IMG/VR virus record: IMGVR_UViG_3300025769_000266
Location: 1-41,389 of that record
DNA: 41,389 bases
Strand: one strand, 5' to 3'
Origin: a virus
Position 1 is the first letter of the stretch. The number at the start of each line of letters is the position of its first letter. The notes beneath the pieces are model-generated. The model did not search any database. It had not been told where the DNA came from and saw nothing but the letters and a program-made list of their open reading frames with translations. Both the position numbers and the translations under genes were made by a program. Positions 1 through 9,168 of the stretch are shown one piece after another.

Positions 1-140
1 ACAAATGTCACTTGCGTTGATGAATCTACTGTTACACCTGTAGTGTAAGCAGATGTGTTACCACTATCTGTAGAAAATCTAAATGGGTGTGCTGAAGGGT
101 GTGTAAATACATAAGTATTTCCTTCATATAATTCTAAAGT
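1..140. repeat. Terminal direct repeat, left copy
   Basis: The first 140 bases recur as the last 140 bases of the window (41250-41389), matching at 139 positions. The single difference is T at 127 against A at 41376. The repeat lies inside a tail gene and reading continues in frame when the ends are joined, so the window is a circularised or terminally redundant genome. The difference changes a Tyr codon to Phe, which suggests a population variant in the assembly rather than noise. Whether this is a physical terminal repeat or assembly overlap cannot be told from sequence alone. Confidence 0.95.
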
Positions 141-629
141 GTCTTGTTGAACACCATTAATATAATATTTACCACCACTATCTGTAACTGTTATGTGTAT
201 AGTTGATGGGTCATAGTATCTTTCAAAACCATAGACTTCTGCTGAACTAGCATTACCTAGCTCCCAACCATTCCCTGCATCATTAACCTTAAATACTTGT
301 CCTGCCGCAATACCTGTTGTAGATAATTTAGCCGCAGTAACAGAGTTGTCATTAGGTGTAAGTGCTACTCCTGTTCCGATTTGGAATATAAAGTCCATTG
401 TGTCGGAAGCTGTAAGTGTTGCACCTGTGAATGTAATTTGAGACCCACTAACTGTAAAGTTTCCAAACTGTACTACACCATTGATTGAGCAAATTATGTG
501 GTCTGCTCCAATGGGAGTAAATGCTGTAGAACCTTTAGTTAGGTTATAAGTAGAACCACCATTAAACGTAATGTTGTCTAGCTTTTCTACTGTTTGTATT
601 CGGTCTAAACCTACACCTATGTATGCCAT
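1..629 (-). CDS. Tail-fibre-associated protein with cupredoxin-like motif, N-terminal part (crosses circle junction)
   Basis: The ATG at 629 opens a frame that runs to base 1 and continues at 41249 to a stop at 41018. The joined gene is 861 nt, 286 aa. It starts MAYIGVGLDRIQTVEK, like other marine phage tail proteins beginning MAYIG. The middle is beta-rich. Near the junction it has Y-V-F-T-H-P-S-A-H-P-F-R-F, and the continuation has YYYCSSHANMGG. Together these look like the copper-site pattern of cupredoxins: an early His, then C-x2-H-x2-M. Known marine phage structural proteins carry similar HPFRFS/YYYC motifs. It is followed by a carbohydrate-binding-like protein and a small Ala/Glu-rich protein, a module present twice. 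Metal binding is inferred. Confidence 0.85.
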   Translation of the reverse strand, partial: MAYIGVGLDRIQTVEKLDNITFNGGSTYNLTKGSTAFTPIGADHIICSINGVVQFGNFTVSGSQITFTGATLTASDTMDFIFQIGTGVALTPNDNSVTAAKLSTTGIAAGQVFKVNDAGNGWELGNASSAEVYGFERYYDPSTIHITVTDSGGKYYINGVQQDTLELYEGNTYVFTHPSAHPFRFSTDSGNTSAYTTGVTVDSSTQVTF

Positions 630-630
630 G

Positions 631-855
631 TTACAATACTATTGTGTTAGCTTCTTCTTCAGTTAATGCTTCACCTGCAATTAACTTTGCTTTAGCACTA
701 GCTTTTAGATTTTCTTTAGCTTGTATCTCGTTTTGACGAACTTCTTCTTCACTAGCAACTTTTTCTGCATTTGCATTGTATGCTGTTTCTTCTTCAGCAG
801 TCATATCAGAAATAATTGTTTCGCCAGTTAATCCATTGTATATTGCTTTTTTCAT
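631..855 (-). CDS. Small Ala/Glu/Lys-rich tail-region protein, copy 1
   Basis: A 74-aa protein of unknown function. The C-terminal half is charged and probably helical. It ends LKASAKAKLIAGEALTEEEA followed by NTIVL. The same ending occurs in the 82-aa protein at 39876-40124, so the two are paralogues. It starts after a good Shine-Dalgarno (GAGGAGATAAA before the ATG). It sits between the carbohydrate-binding-like protein and the cupredoxin-like protein. That position suggests a fibre chaperone or small fibre connector, which is inference only. Confidence 0.8.
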   Translation of the reverse strand: MKKAIYNGLTGETIISDMTAEEETAYNANAEKVASEEEVRQNEIQAKENLKASAKAKLIAGEALTEEEANTIVL

Positions 856-872
856 TTTATCTCCTCATTAAA

Positions 873-1736
873 TTATGCGTGTTTCAAACCATAAATAGTA
901 CAGCTTGTACCAGTTGTCATATTTCCAGATGTTGTTGAAAATTTTATACCAGACATAGCTACATTATTTGCGTTCCAACCACCACCAACTAATTCTCTAG
1001 CATAAGAACCATCATATTGTGATATATGATGTTGCCACCTAGTTTGTAATGCTTCCATTGGTCTAACAATTCTCATGTGCCATATAGCACTATGCGAAGA
1101 ATTATTACTTTGGTTTTCATGTGGTCTAAAATTACTATAATCCCAATCTCCTTGACAAGTCGCAGAACTTGTAGAAGCATTTTTTGTTGCCATATTAGAC
1201 GCAAAATAATAATTAGCTGTTTGCATTGAACCATCAGATGATTTTTCAAATTCCACTTGTACTTGTGATTGAGTATCTCTTTGAAATTGGAAGTAAACTT
1301 CGTAAATATCATAAGTAGTTGTAAAAACATTACTCATAGTAAATGAACTTGCATCACTTGATAATTCAGAATTTGCAACCTTAACAAAGTTAGAGGATAC
1401 TGTTCCCCAACTTGGATTAGCACCAGAGCCACCAGTTTGTAATACTTGACCTGCTGTTCCATATCCTAATCGTGCAAGACCAGAGCCATCACGATAAAGT
1501 ATATCGCCTTGAGTTGTTAGTGTAGTACCTACATCTGTACCATCTGTACCATCTGTTCCTTTAGCCGCTAATTTTGTCCAATAGGAAGCGTTGGACGTAG
1601 CGTTACCTGTAGAAGCCTGTATACAGATGAAAGTTTCATCTCCAAATGTTACAATATCGTCAACTACATAAGCTGTACTGTTATTGTAAGCACCTTGAAA
1701 TACTGGCTTAATTCTTCCTAAATTTAATGTTGCCAT
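873..1736 (-). CDS. Tail fibre/decoration protein with carbohydrate-binding-like N-terminus, copy 1
   Basis: A 287-aa protein. Residues about 13-52 (GAYNNSTAYVVDDIVTFG ... YWTKLA) have the aromatic pattern of a family 5/12 carbohydrate-binding module: W/Y residues around a 'Y..GD.V' core. A short collagen-like GTDGTDGTD stretch follows. Next comes the segment LYRDGSGLARLGYGTAGQVL, common in marine phage fibre proteins. The C-terminal domain is beta-rich and not recognised. It is a paralogue of the 287-aa protein at 40137-41000: the first 120 residues are closely similar, while the C-terminal domains differ strongly, as expected of a receptor-binding tip. Confidence 0.85.
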   Translation of the reverse strand: MATLNLGRIKPVFQGAYNNSTAYVVDDIVTFGDETFICIQASTGNATSNASYWTKLAAKGTDGTDGTDVGTTLTTQGDILYRDGSGLARLGYGTAGQVLQTGGSGANPSWGTVSSNFVKVANSELSSDASSFTMSNVFTTTYDIYEVYFQFQRDTQSQVQVEFEKSSDGSMQTANYYFASNMATKNASTSSATCQGDWDYSNFRPHENQSNNSSHSAIWHMRIVRPMEALQTRWQHHISQYDGSYARELVGGGWNANNVAMSGIKFSTTSGNMTTGTSCTIYGLKHA

Positions 1737-1763
1737 AATTGCCTTATTTTCTCCTTATTATTG

Positions 1764-2066
1764 TTAAATTGTAACATTCAGATTGCCTGTGGCATCTACT
1801 GAAAATGTTAGTCCTCGTTTTGATACAAAACTTTCAGCGTATTTATCTGATTGTTGTGTGTCATTATTTGCTACTGATACATTGTCAGAACCATTTGAGT
1901 ATTCTAACTCTAGTGTACCATTAGCTAATTTTTTAAATCCGTAAAAATCTACTGTCCCTAAACTTGCTTGTGCCGCCGCAGAAATATCTTGTAATTCTAC
2001 TGCACCATCTTGTATTTGTGATGAAGATGTAACAACAGCACTCGGAGTCTGTCCTATGTAAGCCAT
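1764..2066 (-). CDS. Tail-region protein, MAYIG family
   Basis: A 100-aa protein beginning MAYIGQTPSAVVTSSSQIQD. It shares the MAYIG opening and a closing GLTFSVDATGNLNVTI with the cupredoxin-like protein (which ends GFTFSMDSNGDLIATI), so it is a short relative lacking the middle domains. The start ATG overlaps the end of the gene before it (position 2066). No enzymatic motif is visible. Its place behind the T7-type tail fibre gene suggests a small distal fibre or adaptor subunit. Confidence 0.8.
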   Translation of the reverse strand: MAYIGQTPSAVVTSSSQIQDGAVELQDISAAAQASLGTVDFYGFKKLANGTLELEYSNGSDNVSVANNDTQQSDKYAESFVSKRGLTFSVDATGNLNVTI

Positions 2067-2392
2067 TATGTGCTTATGCTATCAACCGCAGAAACCCACA
2101 CATCACATGAACTAGCTGTGTCAGAAACTACTTTAATAACATCTCCGTTTTGTACTACTATTTTAGCTCCGCCATCAATCAACTGTAATTGCGAACCAAC
2201 TGGAATTGGAGCTGACTTAACTAAATGTATGTCATTTGCACCATCATTAATATAACAATCTACATTAATAGATGACCCTGATACGTTAGTTAAGGCTATT
2301 CCAACTATAGTATCGTAGCTGTCTGCTGTGTACACACTAACTGGTGATGTACCAACATTGTTACTTGTATTTCTTCTAAAGTTTTGAGCCAT
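2066..2392 (-). CDS. Putative virion protein, beta-sandwich type
   Basis: A 108-aa protein, MAQNFRRNTSNNVGTSPVSV at the N-terminus. It is rich in Ser, Val, Ile and Asn with alternating hydrophobic residues, consistent with an all-beta fold. Small proteins of this type (start 'MA.NF.R....NVG') are frequent beside fibre genes in marine podoviruses. It lies between the tail fibre gene and the MAYIG protein and shares a one-base junction with the latter. Function is not established; a head or tail decoration role is inferred from position. Confidence 0.75.
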   Translation of the reverse strand: MAQNFRRNTSNNVGTSPVSVYTADSYDTIVGIALTNVSGSSINVDCYINDGANDIHLVKSAPIPVGSQLQLIDGGAKIVVQNGDVIKVVSDTASSCDVWVSAVDSIST

Positions 2393-2406
2393 TTATTTTC
2401 CTTTGT

Positions 2407-3411
2407 TTATAATGCGATTGCCATAGCAATCACTAATCCTGTTGTAACATTAACTGAAGAGGCACTGTTTGCCGCCGCAGTAGCACTAGAAGCCGCCGCA
2501 GTTGCAGAGTTAGCCGCATTTGTAGCAGACGTAGCCGCTTCTGCCGCTTTTGTCGTTGCTGTTGAGGCATTTCCACTAGCACCTTGTATTGCTGTAATGT
2601 TAGTTGCCGCAGTGTTTACGTCACTGATGTTTGTAGCAACTGTATTTACGTTAGTAATACTATTACCTACGTTATTAACATTAGTTATATTTGTAGCAAC
2701 AGTGTCAATCTCTGATGTTGCTTCGTTTAAATCGTCAGCTACAGTCTCAACTTCTGATACTGCTTCTGCTAAATCGTTTGCTACAGCTACAACTTTTGTA
2801 ATATCTGTCGCTACTGTATTAACTGAGCCAATGTTATTAGCTACAGTATTAATGTTAGTAGAGTTAGAATTGTTTGTAGTGATAGCTGATATGTTACCAT
2901 TAACAGTATTAATTGCCGCTATATTGCTATTAACATTGTTAAGAGTAGCTTTGTCTGACGCTGATAACCAAGTGTTTTCTAAGTAGTGTTTTGTAGCCGC
3001 ATCTTGGTCAGACGTAGGATTAGCAACATTTGTTAATCTTTTATTCTGTGCGTCCCATTGAAAATTAGTATTATCAATCTTAATAACATCACCTGCATCA
3101 TCAATCGCTTCTTGCGACATGAAAAAGGCTTGTTCACTATCTGTATCTAAATCGTTCTCTGTTAGTACAGACCCAGACGCATAGTCTACTAATTTAGAGT
3201 TTTGTGACGTTCTTCTTCTAATCTCAATGGCTGTAGTGTTAGCAGGTGGCGAACTAAAAGTTAGTGTCGTTCCTGCGGCATTTAGTGTAAAAGCTGTAGT
3301 AGCAACCCCTGCTAGTGTAACAGTTAGGTCTGCTGTACTTCTATAACTAAAAGGTATAGAATATGATGACGTATTACCGTCACCTGTGTATCGTACAAAA
3401 CTATTAGCCAT
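2407..3411 (-). CDS. Tail fibre protein with T7 gp17-like N-terminal domain
   Basis: A 334-aa protein. The first 150 residues (MANSFVRYTGDGNTSSYSIP, later LTENDLDTDSEQAFFMSQEA) match the T7 gp17 N-terminal domain that anchors the fibre to the tail. From about residue 155 to 285 there are repeated heptad-like 'N-V-A-T-N-I' units (NINTVANNIGSVNTVATDI), probably a trimeric coiled coil or beta-helix shaft. After that comes an Ala/Ser/Thr-rich stretch (AATSATNAANSATAAASSA). It lacks a large tip domain. Host recognition is therefore probably carried by the separate downstream proteins. A phage promoter-like motif precedes it at 3435-3453, making it the first gene of its own unit. Confidence 0.9.
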   Translation of the reverse strand: MANSFVRYTGDGNTSSYSIPFSYRSTADLTVTLAGVATTAFTLNAAGTTLTFSSPPANTTAIEIRRRTSQNSKLVDYASGSVLTENDLDTDSEQAFFMSQEAIDDAGDVIKIDNTNFQWDAQNKRLTNVANPTSDQDAATKHYLENTWLSASDKATLNNVNSNIAAINTVNGNISAITTNNSNSTNINTVANNIGSVNTVATDITKVVAVANDLAEAVSEVETVADDLNEATSEIDTVATNITNVNNVGNSITNVNTVATNISDVNTAATNITAIQGASGNASTATTKAAEAATSATNAANSATAAASSATAAANSASSVNVTTGLVIAMAIAL

Positions 3412-3434
3412 TTAATTCCTTAATTTTATTGTTT

Positions 3435-3453
3435 TATCTAAAAGGGGTACTTT
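3435..3453 (-). promoter_or_regulatory. Putative phage RNA polymerase promoter (tail-fibre unit)
   Basis: The minus strand reads AAAGTACCCCTTTTAGATA, matching the 19-nt consensus AAAGTWCCCNTWKTAGAYA seen at six block boundaries. It lies in the short gap between the gp16-like gene (stop at 3459) and the tail fibre start at 3411. The position suits a late class promoter for the tail genes. Confidence 0.7.
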
Positions 3454-3458
3454 TTGTA

Positions 3459-6400
3459 TTATAGTCCTAATAGAACATTTAGGGCACTGTTAGCCTTTTC
3501 TACTTCATCTTTCTTAAAGTTTCCTCTTTTTTCACGCTCTTTTACTATTTGTGGAAACTCTTTTAATATCATAGCTTTAGCTTTATTTTCTGCCGCATTT
3601 ACATAATTTAATATTAGATTTTGTCTCATATCCTCACCTAATACTTTATTGTTAGGAAGACGGTATAATTGACTTTTTTTGTCCATTACTAATTTTTCTA
3701 CTATTTCTTTCAATGTATACTCTTTACCATCTTCGTATCTAATTTTAACTACTCCTACAAGCTCTCTCATTCTATCGTAAGCTGTCTGACCAGTTTTTTT
3801 ATTTTTAATATCTCTTAAATCTATACCTGATTTTCTATCTATCTTGTCAGGCGGTCTATAATCAAAATCTCTACCTTCAAAGAACTTAGATATTTCAGGA
3901 TATTTAAACTCTGTCATAGCAAATGGTGAAGACCATAATCCTGACCTTTTACCAAGACCAAATAACCAACCATTTTTTCTATTTATAACTTCACCAAACA
4001 TATTTCGTTGTGGCATAATACTGTTTTTTTCTACAATTTGTGGCATTAATACTTTTAATCTATCTGATAGAGTTAATAATTCTTTTTGTTCGTCCATTTC
4101 AACTCTACTTAAATATCTTAGTCCACCTGATAATGGAAAGAATTTATATAATGTTCTTGCAAAGATAGAAGTACCAACTCTATCTGGTGCTCTACTTCTA
4201 GCAAAATCATCACTAAATAAAAAGTTTGCTGTTTCTATAATATTTTTAAGATAAAATTTAGATTGAATGTTTCTAGTTAAACTAGCTACTACACCCATAG
4301 ATAATTCTAACATAGTGTTTTCTGCTTCACTAGGTAAGTCTTCATTAGTTTCTAAATGTTTATTTATAACTTCAAACATGTCTGCCATAATTAAAAACGG
4401 CATCATAATTGGGTCAAGTCTGTTTACTGAGATATATCTACCATCATTAGTTTTATATGAGTACGGTTGCCAACCAGTTGTTCTTTCTCTTTCTTGATTT
4501 TCTTTATAATCTCTTGAACCACCACTTGTAAATTTACCTGCTTTTACTGCAAAGAACGCTGACAACCATAACGCCATACCCATCTGCATACGTGCATTAG
4601 CTTCAGCCGCCGCTTCAGGATTTAAGTATTTACCGTCTTTACCTTTCATTAATGAATGTCTAACAGACACAATACTTTTTCTAATTAAAGGCAGTTGTTC
4701 AAAATTCCATTTTAACAAGTTAGCAGGTGTATTAATAAAGTGTAATCCTAACGCTCTAGCCCATTTGTGTTTTGCTGTAAAACTTAATGTAGCACCTGTA
4801 ACACCTTGTTCTGTTTTACCTGTTGCAGGATTTATAGAATATGCTGATTGTGTATATGTACCTTCTCTAGCATATTGTAATGGGTCATTAACTTCTAATC
4901 TACTAGACTCTAATATACCAGACCTTGCATTTATATCTGCTGTAGGTATAGCTTCACCAATACCTTTTTCGTATTCACTAGCTATTTCTTTAAATCTTTT
5001 TCTATAACCATCTTTATCTAATTTACTAAACAAAGGTAATGAACCTGTTTCATTTCTTATTTGTGCATGTATTTGTGCTGTTCTTCTAGCTTTATACATT
5101 ATAGTTTTAAGAAATTCATCACCTGCTGTTAAAAATCTCATAGGCATACTTGTTGCATAAGCAACAGGATTGACTACCATTTTTTGTAAACCTTTACCTA
5201 CAAAACCTAATGGCTCAGTAAGTAACTCACCAGACGCATTAATAAATTGTTGTAGTTGTCCTTGACGCATAGCGTTGTCAAACTTCATTTGTTTACTATC
5301 TATAATACCTCTACCTAAATAAAAACTTTTACCAAATTGTTTAAACGCATGAGCTATGTATACATATTGCATAATGTAAGTGTCCATTGCTTCTATTGCT
5401 AATGTACCTGCTCTTTGTCTATCTGTAATAGATAAGTTAGCCGCTCTAACTAACATAATTAATGGTTTCCATTGTGTTTGAACTAGACCTGACACTATGT
5501 TAATTATGTGTGTATCTGGTGAAGATAGTAAGTTATTGTTTATAAATTCATTAACTAAATCCCACTTACCAACTTTACGTGCATGTTGTAGTGCTAAGAT
5601 AACTTGTTCATCATTATCTAATTTAGCTAATGCTTTATAAAATTCTTTTGGATTAGTTTCTTTGAGATTTTTTAATTTAGGGTCTTCAGGGTTAAGGACT
5701 AACTCTGCCGCTCTTTGTGCATCTTTGTTTATTTGTTGAAATCTTTGAGCTCTTGCTATATTTTCAGTCATGGTTTTTTGATTGATTAATATATCATCAA
5801 CCATTTTTCTTCTGACTTCTAATTCTTTTAATATTTTTCTTTCTTCTGTAGCTGTAATATTTTGTTTATGTAACTGATTAGACAACTTAATCATATCATC
5901 AGTTTGTTTAGCCATTAAATCACCATGAGCTAATATTTCTGCATATAGTTGTCTGTCTGCTTTAGCTCTTGACTTACCTAATTTAATAACTTCATCAGGA
6001 TTTAAACCTAATATTCTAGCTTGTTCTTCTACTTCTTTTACAGTAACTACTTTCTTTTCAATAGTACCATCAGCTAATAATCTATCTGCTGTATTTTTTA
6101 AATATTTTGCTAGTGACTTTGGATTGTACTTAGTGTAATTTAATAATTCTTTAGGTGGTTTAGATGACCCATCAATTCTAGTGTTTCTTAATTTTTTAAT
6201 TTGTTCATCAATGTCTTTACCATCTAACTTACTTCTGTATTCAATATCATCAATCTCTGCATCAGTTAAATTTTTGTAATATGATTTTTTATCTTTTTTA
6301 GTAGACAAATCTGCAAACAATCTTTTACCTGTAATTGTGCTTCTACCGTAATTATGTAAATCTTCTAAGTTTTTAATAGATGTATTTTTTAATTGTCTGT

Positions 6401-7214
6401 TAGTTAGTTTAAATCCACCATAAGAAAATGCACCCCCAAATACTGTACCAAATCCAAAACCTGCCGCAGTAGAAAATGCCATTTGTTTCAATGAAAACTC
6501 ATCTTGCACACCTGTGTTTATTGCAGTGTTTTGTAACATAGCATCTTGACCTGTTGCAATACCTGCACCAATAAAGCCTTCATACAATGCACCTTTCTTA
6601 ATAGCTTTTCCCATAGCCGCTTGTTGTGCTTCTTTTTGTGCTTGTTGTATAACTTTCTTAGATACTTCTTTTGCTATCTTACCTTTTAATGCTTCTTTTA
6701 ATGCCTGTTTATATGCTTGTTTTGCCGCTTGACCACCAATACCAACTCCAATTAAATTAACTGGGTCAAGTATCATAGCACCACCATTGTCTATTAACCA
6801 GTCACCAAAACTTCTATTAGGGTCATTCCAAAATGATGGTAGTTGTTCGTAAGTTTGTTGTATGTATGCAAACTCTTTTAATCTTGGAGCAGTGTCAGTC
6901 ATGGAATTTGACATGTCCATACCCATAGACACAGAGTTATTGTTTCTCCAAGACCTATCTTCGTAAAAATATTCTAACAAATCTGCATGAGACATGTTAT
7001 TAAATTTATCTTCTTCACCTTCTCTATAACCATAATATGACCTAAGAGTTTTAAAAAATCTTTCAGTTTGTATTTCTTCTAGTGCAGACTCAGCATCTTT
7101 TGCTTTTTTTAATCTTTTTTCTTCTTCTTCTTGTAGATTAACTGTATTACCAAAAATTGTTATTTCTTGGTTTTCATTAGATTCTGCTTCTTTTAAAACA
7201 CTATAATCTGTCAT
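3459..7214 (-). CDS. Internal virion protein, T7 gp16-like
   Basis: At 1251 aa it is close to the size of T7 gp16 (about 1.3 kb codons) and in the same place, after gp15 and before the tail fibre. It is mostly helical with charged segments (for example EEEEKRLKKAKDAESALEEI near the N-terminus). Around residues 145-260 there is a Gly/Ala-rich, possibly membrane-active segment (FIGAGIATG, AGFGFGTVFGGAF). No lytic transglycosylase motif is recognised at the N-terminus, where T7 gp16 has one. In T7, gp16 is ejected and helps form the DNA channel across the envelope. Assignment is by size, order and composition. Confidence 0.85.
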   Translation of the reverse strand: MTDYSVLKEAESNENQEITIFGNTVNLQEEEEKRLKKAKDAESALEEIQTERFFKTLRSYYGYREGEEDKFNNMSHADLLEYFYEDRSWRNNNSVSMGMDMSNSMTDTAPRLKEFAYIQQTYEQLPSFWNDPNRSFGDWLIDNGGAMILDPVNLIGVGIGGQAAKQAYKQALKEALKGKIAKEVSKKVIQQAQKEAQQAAMGKAIKKGALYEGFIGAGIATGQDAMLQNTAINTGVQDEFSLKQMAFSTAAGFGFGTVFGGAFSYGGFKLTNRQLKNTSIKNLEDLHNYGRSTITGKRLFADLSTKKDKKSYYKNLTDAEIDDIEYRSKLDGKDIDEQIKKLRNTRIDGSSKPPKELLNYTKYNPKSLAKYLKNTADRLLADGTIEKKVVTVKEVEEQARILGLNPDEVIKLGKSRAKADRQLYAEILAHGDLMAKQTDDMIKLSNQLHKQNITATEERKILKELEVRRKMVDDILINQKTMTENIARAQRFQQINKDAQRAAELVLNPEDPKLKNLKETNPKEFYKALAKLDNDEQVILALQHARKVGKWDLVNEFINNNLLSSPDTHIINIVSGLVQTQWKPLIMLVRAANLSITDRQRAGTLAIEAMDTYIMQYVYIAHAFKQFGKSFYLGRGIIDSKQMKFDNAMRQGQLQQFINASGELLTEPLGFVGKGLQKMVVNPVAYATSMPMRFLTAGDEFLKTIMYKARRTAQIHAQIRNETGSLPLFSKLDKDGYRKRFKEIASEYEKGIGEAIPTADINARSGILESSRLEVNDPLQYAREGTYTQSAYSINPATGKTEQGVTGATLSFTAKHKWARALGLHFINTPANLLKWNFEQLPLIRKSIVSVRHSLMKGKDGKYLNPEAAAEANARMQMGMALWLSAFFAVKAGKFTSGGSRDYKENQERERTTGWQPYSYKTNDGRYISVNRLDPIMMPFLIMADMFEVINKHLETNEDLPSEAENTMLELSMGVVASLTRNIQSKFYLKNIIETANFLFSDDFARSRAPDRVGTSIFARTLYKFFPLSGGLRYLSRVEMDEQKELLTLSDRLKVLMPQIVEKNSIMPQRNMFGEVINRKNGWLFGLGKRSGLWSSPFAMTEFKYPEISKFFEGRDFDYRPPDKIDRKSGIDLRDIKNKKTGQTAYDRMRELVGVVKIRYEDGKEYTLKEIVEKLVMDKKSQLYRLPNNKVLGEDMRQNLILNYVNAAENKAKAMILKEFPQIVKEREKRGNFKKDEVEKANSALNVLLGL

Positions 7215-7220
7215 TTATTA

Positions 7221-9167
7221 TTATCCTTGAGATGTTAGACTTTTTAATTTTTCTAATACATATTGATTATCTTTACCAACAGCTTCCGCAATAGGTGTTA
7301 AGATAGCATCTATATCTACATTGTTGTCTATTAAATATTTCATAAATCTATCATTAAGCTCTATACCTGAAAATGCTTGAGGAAGAATACTATTAACTAA
7401 TTGACTAATTTGTCTATCTCTATCTTCTGCTTCTTCATCAGTAAATATATTTATTTTATCACCAATAGTTGTTTCGTATGGTGTAAAGTTTTGAACACCT
7501 TGTTTAACAAGTTGTGTAATGTTGTCTACATTTTCTATGTTAGTTTGAATACTATTAGCTGTATTAGTTTCGTATTCTTTCTTTTCAAACTCTTCTTTTT
7601 CTTTGTTTTCTTTTGCTTCTTCAAATGGTATTAAACTTTGTGGTTCTGGTACGTTATCTGATTTATATGTTTCAATAACATATTTACCTAAATCCATAAT
7701 AAATACTCTACGTTCTGCATTAGTAGGTTTTCTACCATTCTCTTTTTCAAACCTATCTTCGTAATCTAATATTTCATTTTCAATAAAATTGTTTGCAATA
7801 AATGTAGCAAACTTAGCATTAGGATTAGGTAAACCACTAACGTCAGGTTTAAATGATTCTTCTACGGCTTTTAATACTTTAGTTACATTATCAGAATAAT
7901 TAGCGTTACTTGTAAATATAGGTTGTGAACCTTCGTCTCTACCTTTAGTATATTGATTCCATCTAATATTAGCTGTACCTAATTCAGACTCAGGTATACC
8001 TCTAGCTAACATTTCTGTTATCATTTCATCATAAGAAGCAAACTCACCTTTTACAATATCTATCATAAATTGTGAACTAACAGCAGGGTCATTGTTTACT
8101 GTTCTGTTCTTGTTAAAGAAATCTGCAAATGTTGCTACAAGTTGTGGGTCATTGAATTGTTTTAATTTTTCTTGTATTTCTTGTAATTGAATTTTATTTT
8201 TAGGACTGCCATCTTCATTAGGTGCAAATGCTTCAGCCCATATAGCTTCTACAGCTTTACCTTTTTTATACTCTTCATCTGCTCTAGTGTTTTGTAGCAC
8301 TGCTCTTTTCTTAGTAACTAACTTAGCTTTAAGAGCATCTACTTCTGTAGATTTTCTGTCATTTAATGTTCCTAATTTTTGACCCTCTTTACCAATACCC
8401 ATATCTAAATTTAAAATAGTTTCTGCTCTTTCTATTTCTTCCATAGTAGTTGCAGTATTAATAATAGATTCTACATCAGCTATAATTACAGCTTGTAATT
8501 CTTTGTTAGTATATAATTTATTAGGTGTACTTCCACCGTCAGTATTAGGTACATCTATGTTTAAATTTTTCCAAGTTTCTATATAATCTGATTCTAAATT
8601 TTCATCAGAGATAATAGACAACTGTACTCTACCTTCTTCTATTTTTTTCTTAGAAGCGTGTGCACTTCTTACTGTAGCATCTTTTATAGACTCATTAGCT
8701 TTGTAATTATTAAATACAGAAGCAAAACCTGTAGTATAAGAATTATCTGCTTCATCAAAATTTGGTAAAAATTGTTCGTAAAATGATGTTAAATTTGTTT
8801 TTTCAAAATCATAATTATCTTTATTAGCTTCTATATTTTTAATAACTTCAGCCGCTTTTACTTTACCTAAATGAAACTGTGTAGTTTTTTCTACATATTT
8901 ACCTGTTAAATCTGGGTGTTTACCTGCAAGTATTTCTGTTTGTATATCTTCCATGCTTTTACCAGAAGCATACAAAGATTGTATTTTTGTTACGGCTTCA
9001 TCTTTTTTCTTATCAGTTAAAACATTAGCAATACGCATACCACTTTCACCTGCATTTTGTAATGCTTTAGCTAACTCCATGCCTTCTGTTGTTTTTGCTG
9101 AAGCTACATAGCCTTCAAAGCCAGAGCCCATGTATTTGTTAGTTATTCTTGATTTATATTTTGCCAT
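7221..9167 (-). CDS. Internal virion protein, T7 gp15-like
   Basis: A 648-aa protein beginning MAKYKSRITNKYMGSGFEGY. It is highly helical and charged, with no transmembrane segment. It lies between the gp14-like and gp16-like genes, the T7 order for the internal core. Family knowledge: gp15 assembles with gp14 and gp16 in the capsid core and enters the periplasm during ejection. Its length is somewhat below that of T7 gp15 (about 747 aa). Assignment rests on order, size and composition. Confidence 0.85.
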   Translation of the reverse strand: MAKYKSRITNKYMGSGFEGYVASAKTTEGMELAKALQNAGESGMRIANVLTDKKKDEAVTKIQSLYASGKSMEDIQTEILAGKHPDLTGKYVEKTTQFHLGKVKAAEVIKNIEANKDNYDFEKTNLTSFYEQFLPNFDEADNSYTTGFASVFNNYKANESIKDATVRSAHASKKKIEEGRVQLSIISDENLESDYIETWKNLNIDVPNTDGGSTPNKLYTNKELQAVIIADVESIINTATTMEEIERAETILNLDMGIGKEGQKLGTLNDRKSTEVDALKAKLVTKKRAVLQNTRADEEYKKGKAVEAIWAEAFAPNEDGSPKNKIQLQEIQEKLKQFNDPQLVATFADFFNKNRTVNNDPAVSSQFMIDIVKGEFASYDEMITEMLARGIPESELGTANIRWNQYTKGRDEGSQPIFTSNANYSDNVTKVLKAVEESFKPDVSGLPNPNAKFATFIANNFIENEILDYEDRFEKENGRKPTNAERRVFIMDLGKYVIETYKSDNVPEPQSLIPFEEAKENKEKEEFEKKEYETNTANSIQTNIENVDNITQLVKQGVQNFTPYETTIGDKINIFTDEEAEDRDRQISQLVNSILPQAFSGIELNDRFMKYLIDNNVDIDAILTPIAEAVGKDNQYVLEKLKSLTSQG

Positions 9168-9168
9168 A

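Noticed and set aside
2384-2986. Long plus-strand ORF (200 codons) over the tail fibre gene
   Set aside because: It mirrors the repetitive N-V-A-T repeats of the fibre on the other strand, has Ala/Val low complexity and no ribosome-binding site. All real genes are on the minus strand.
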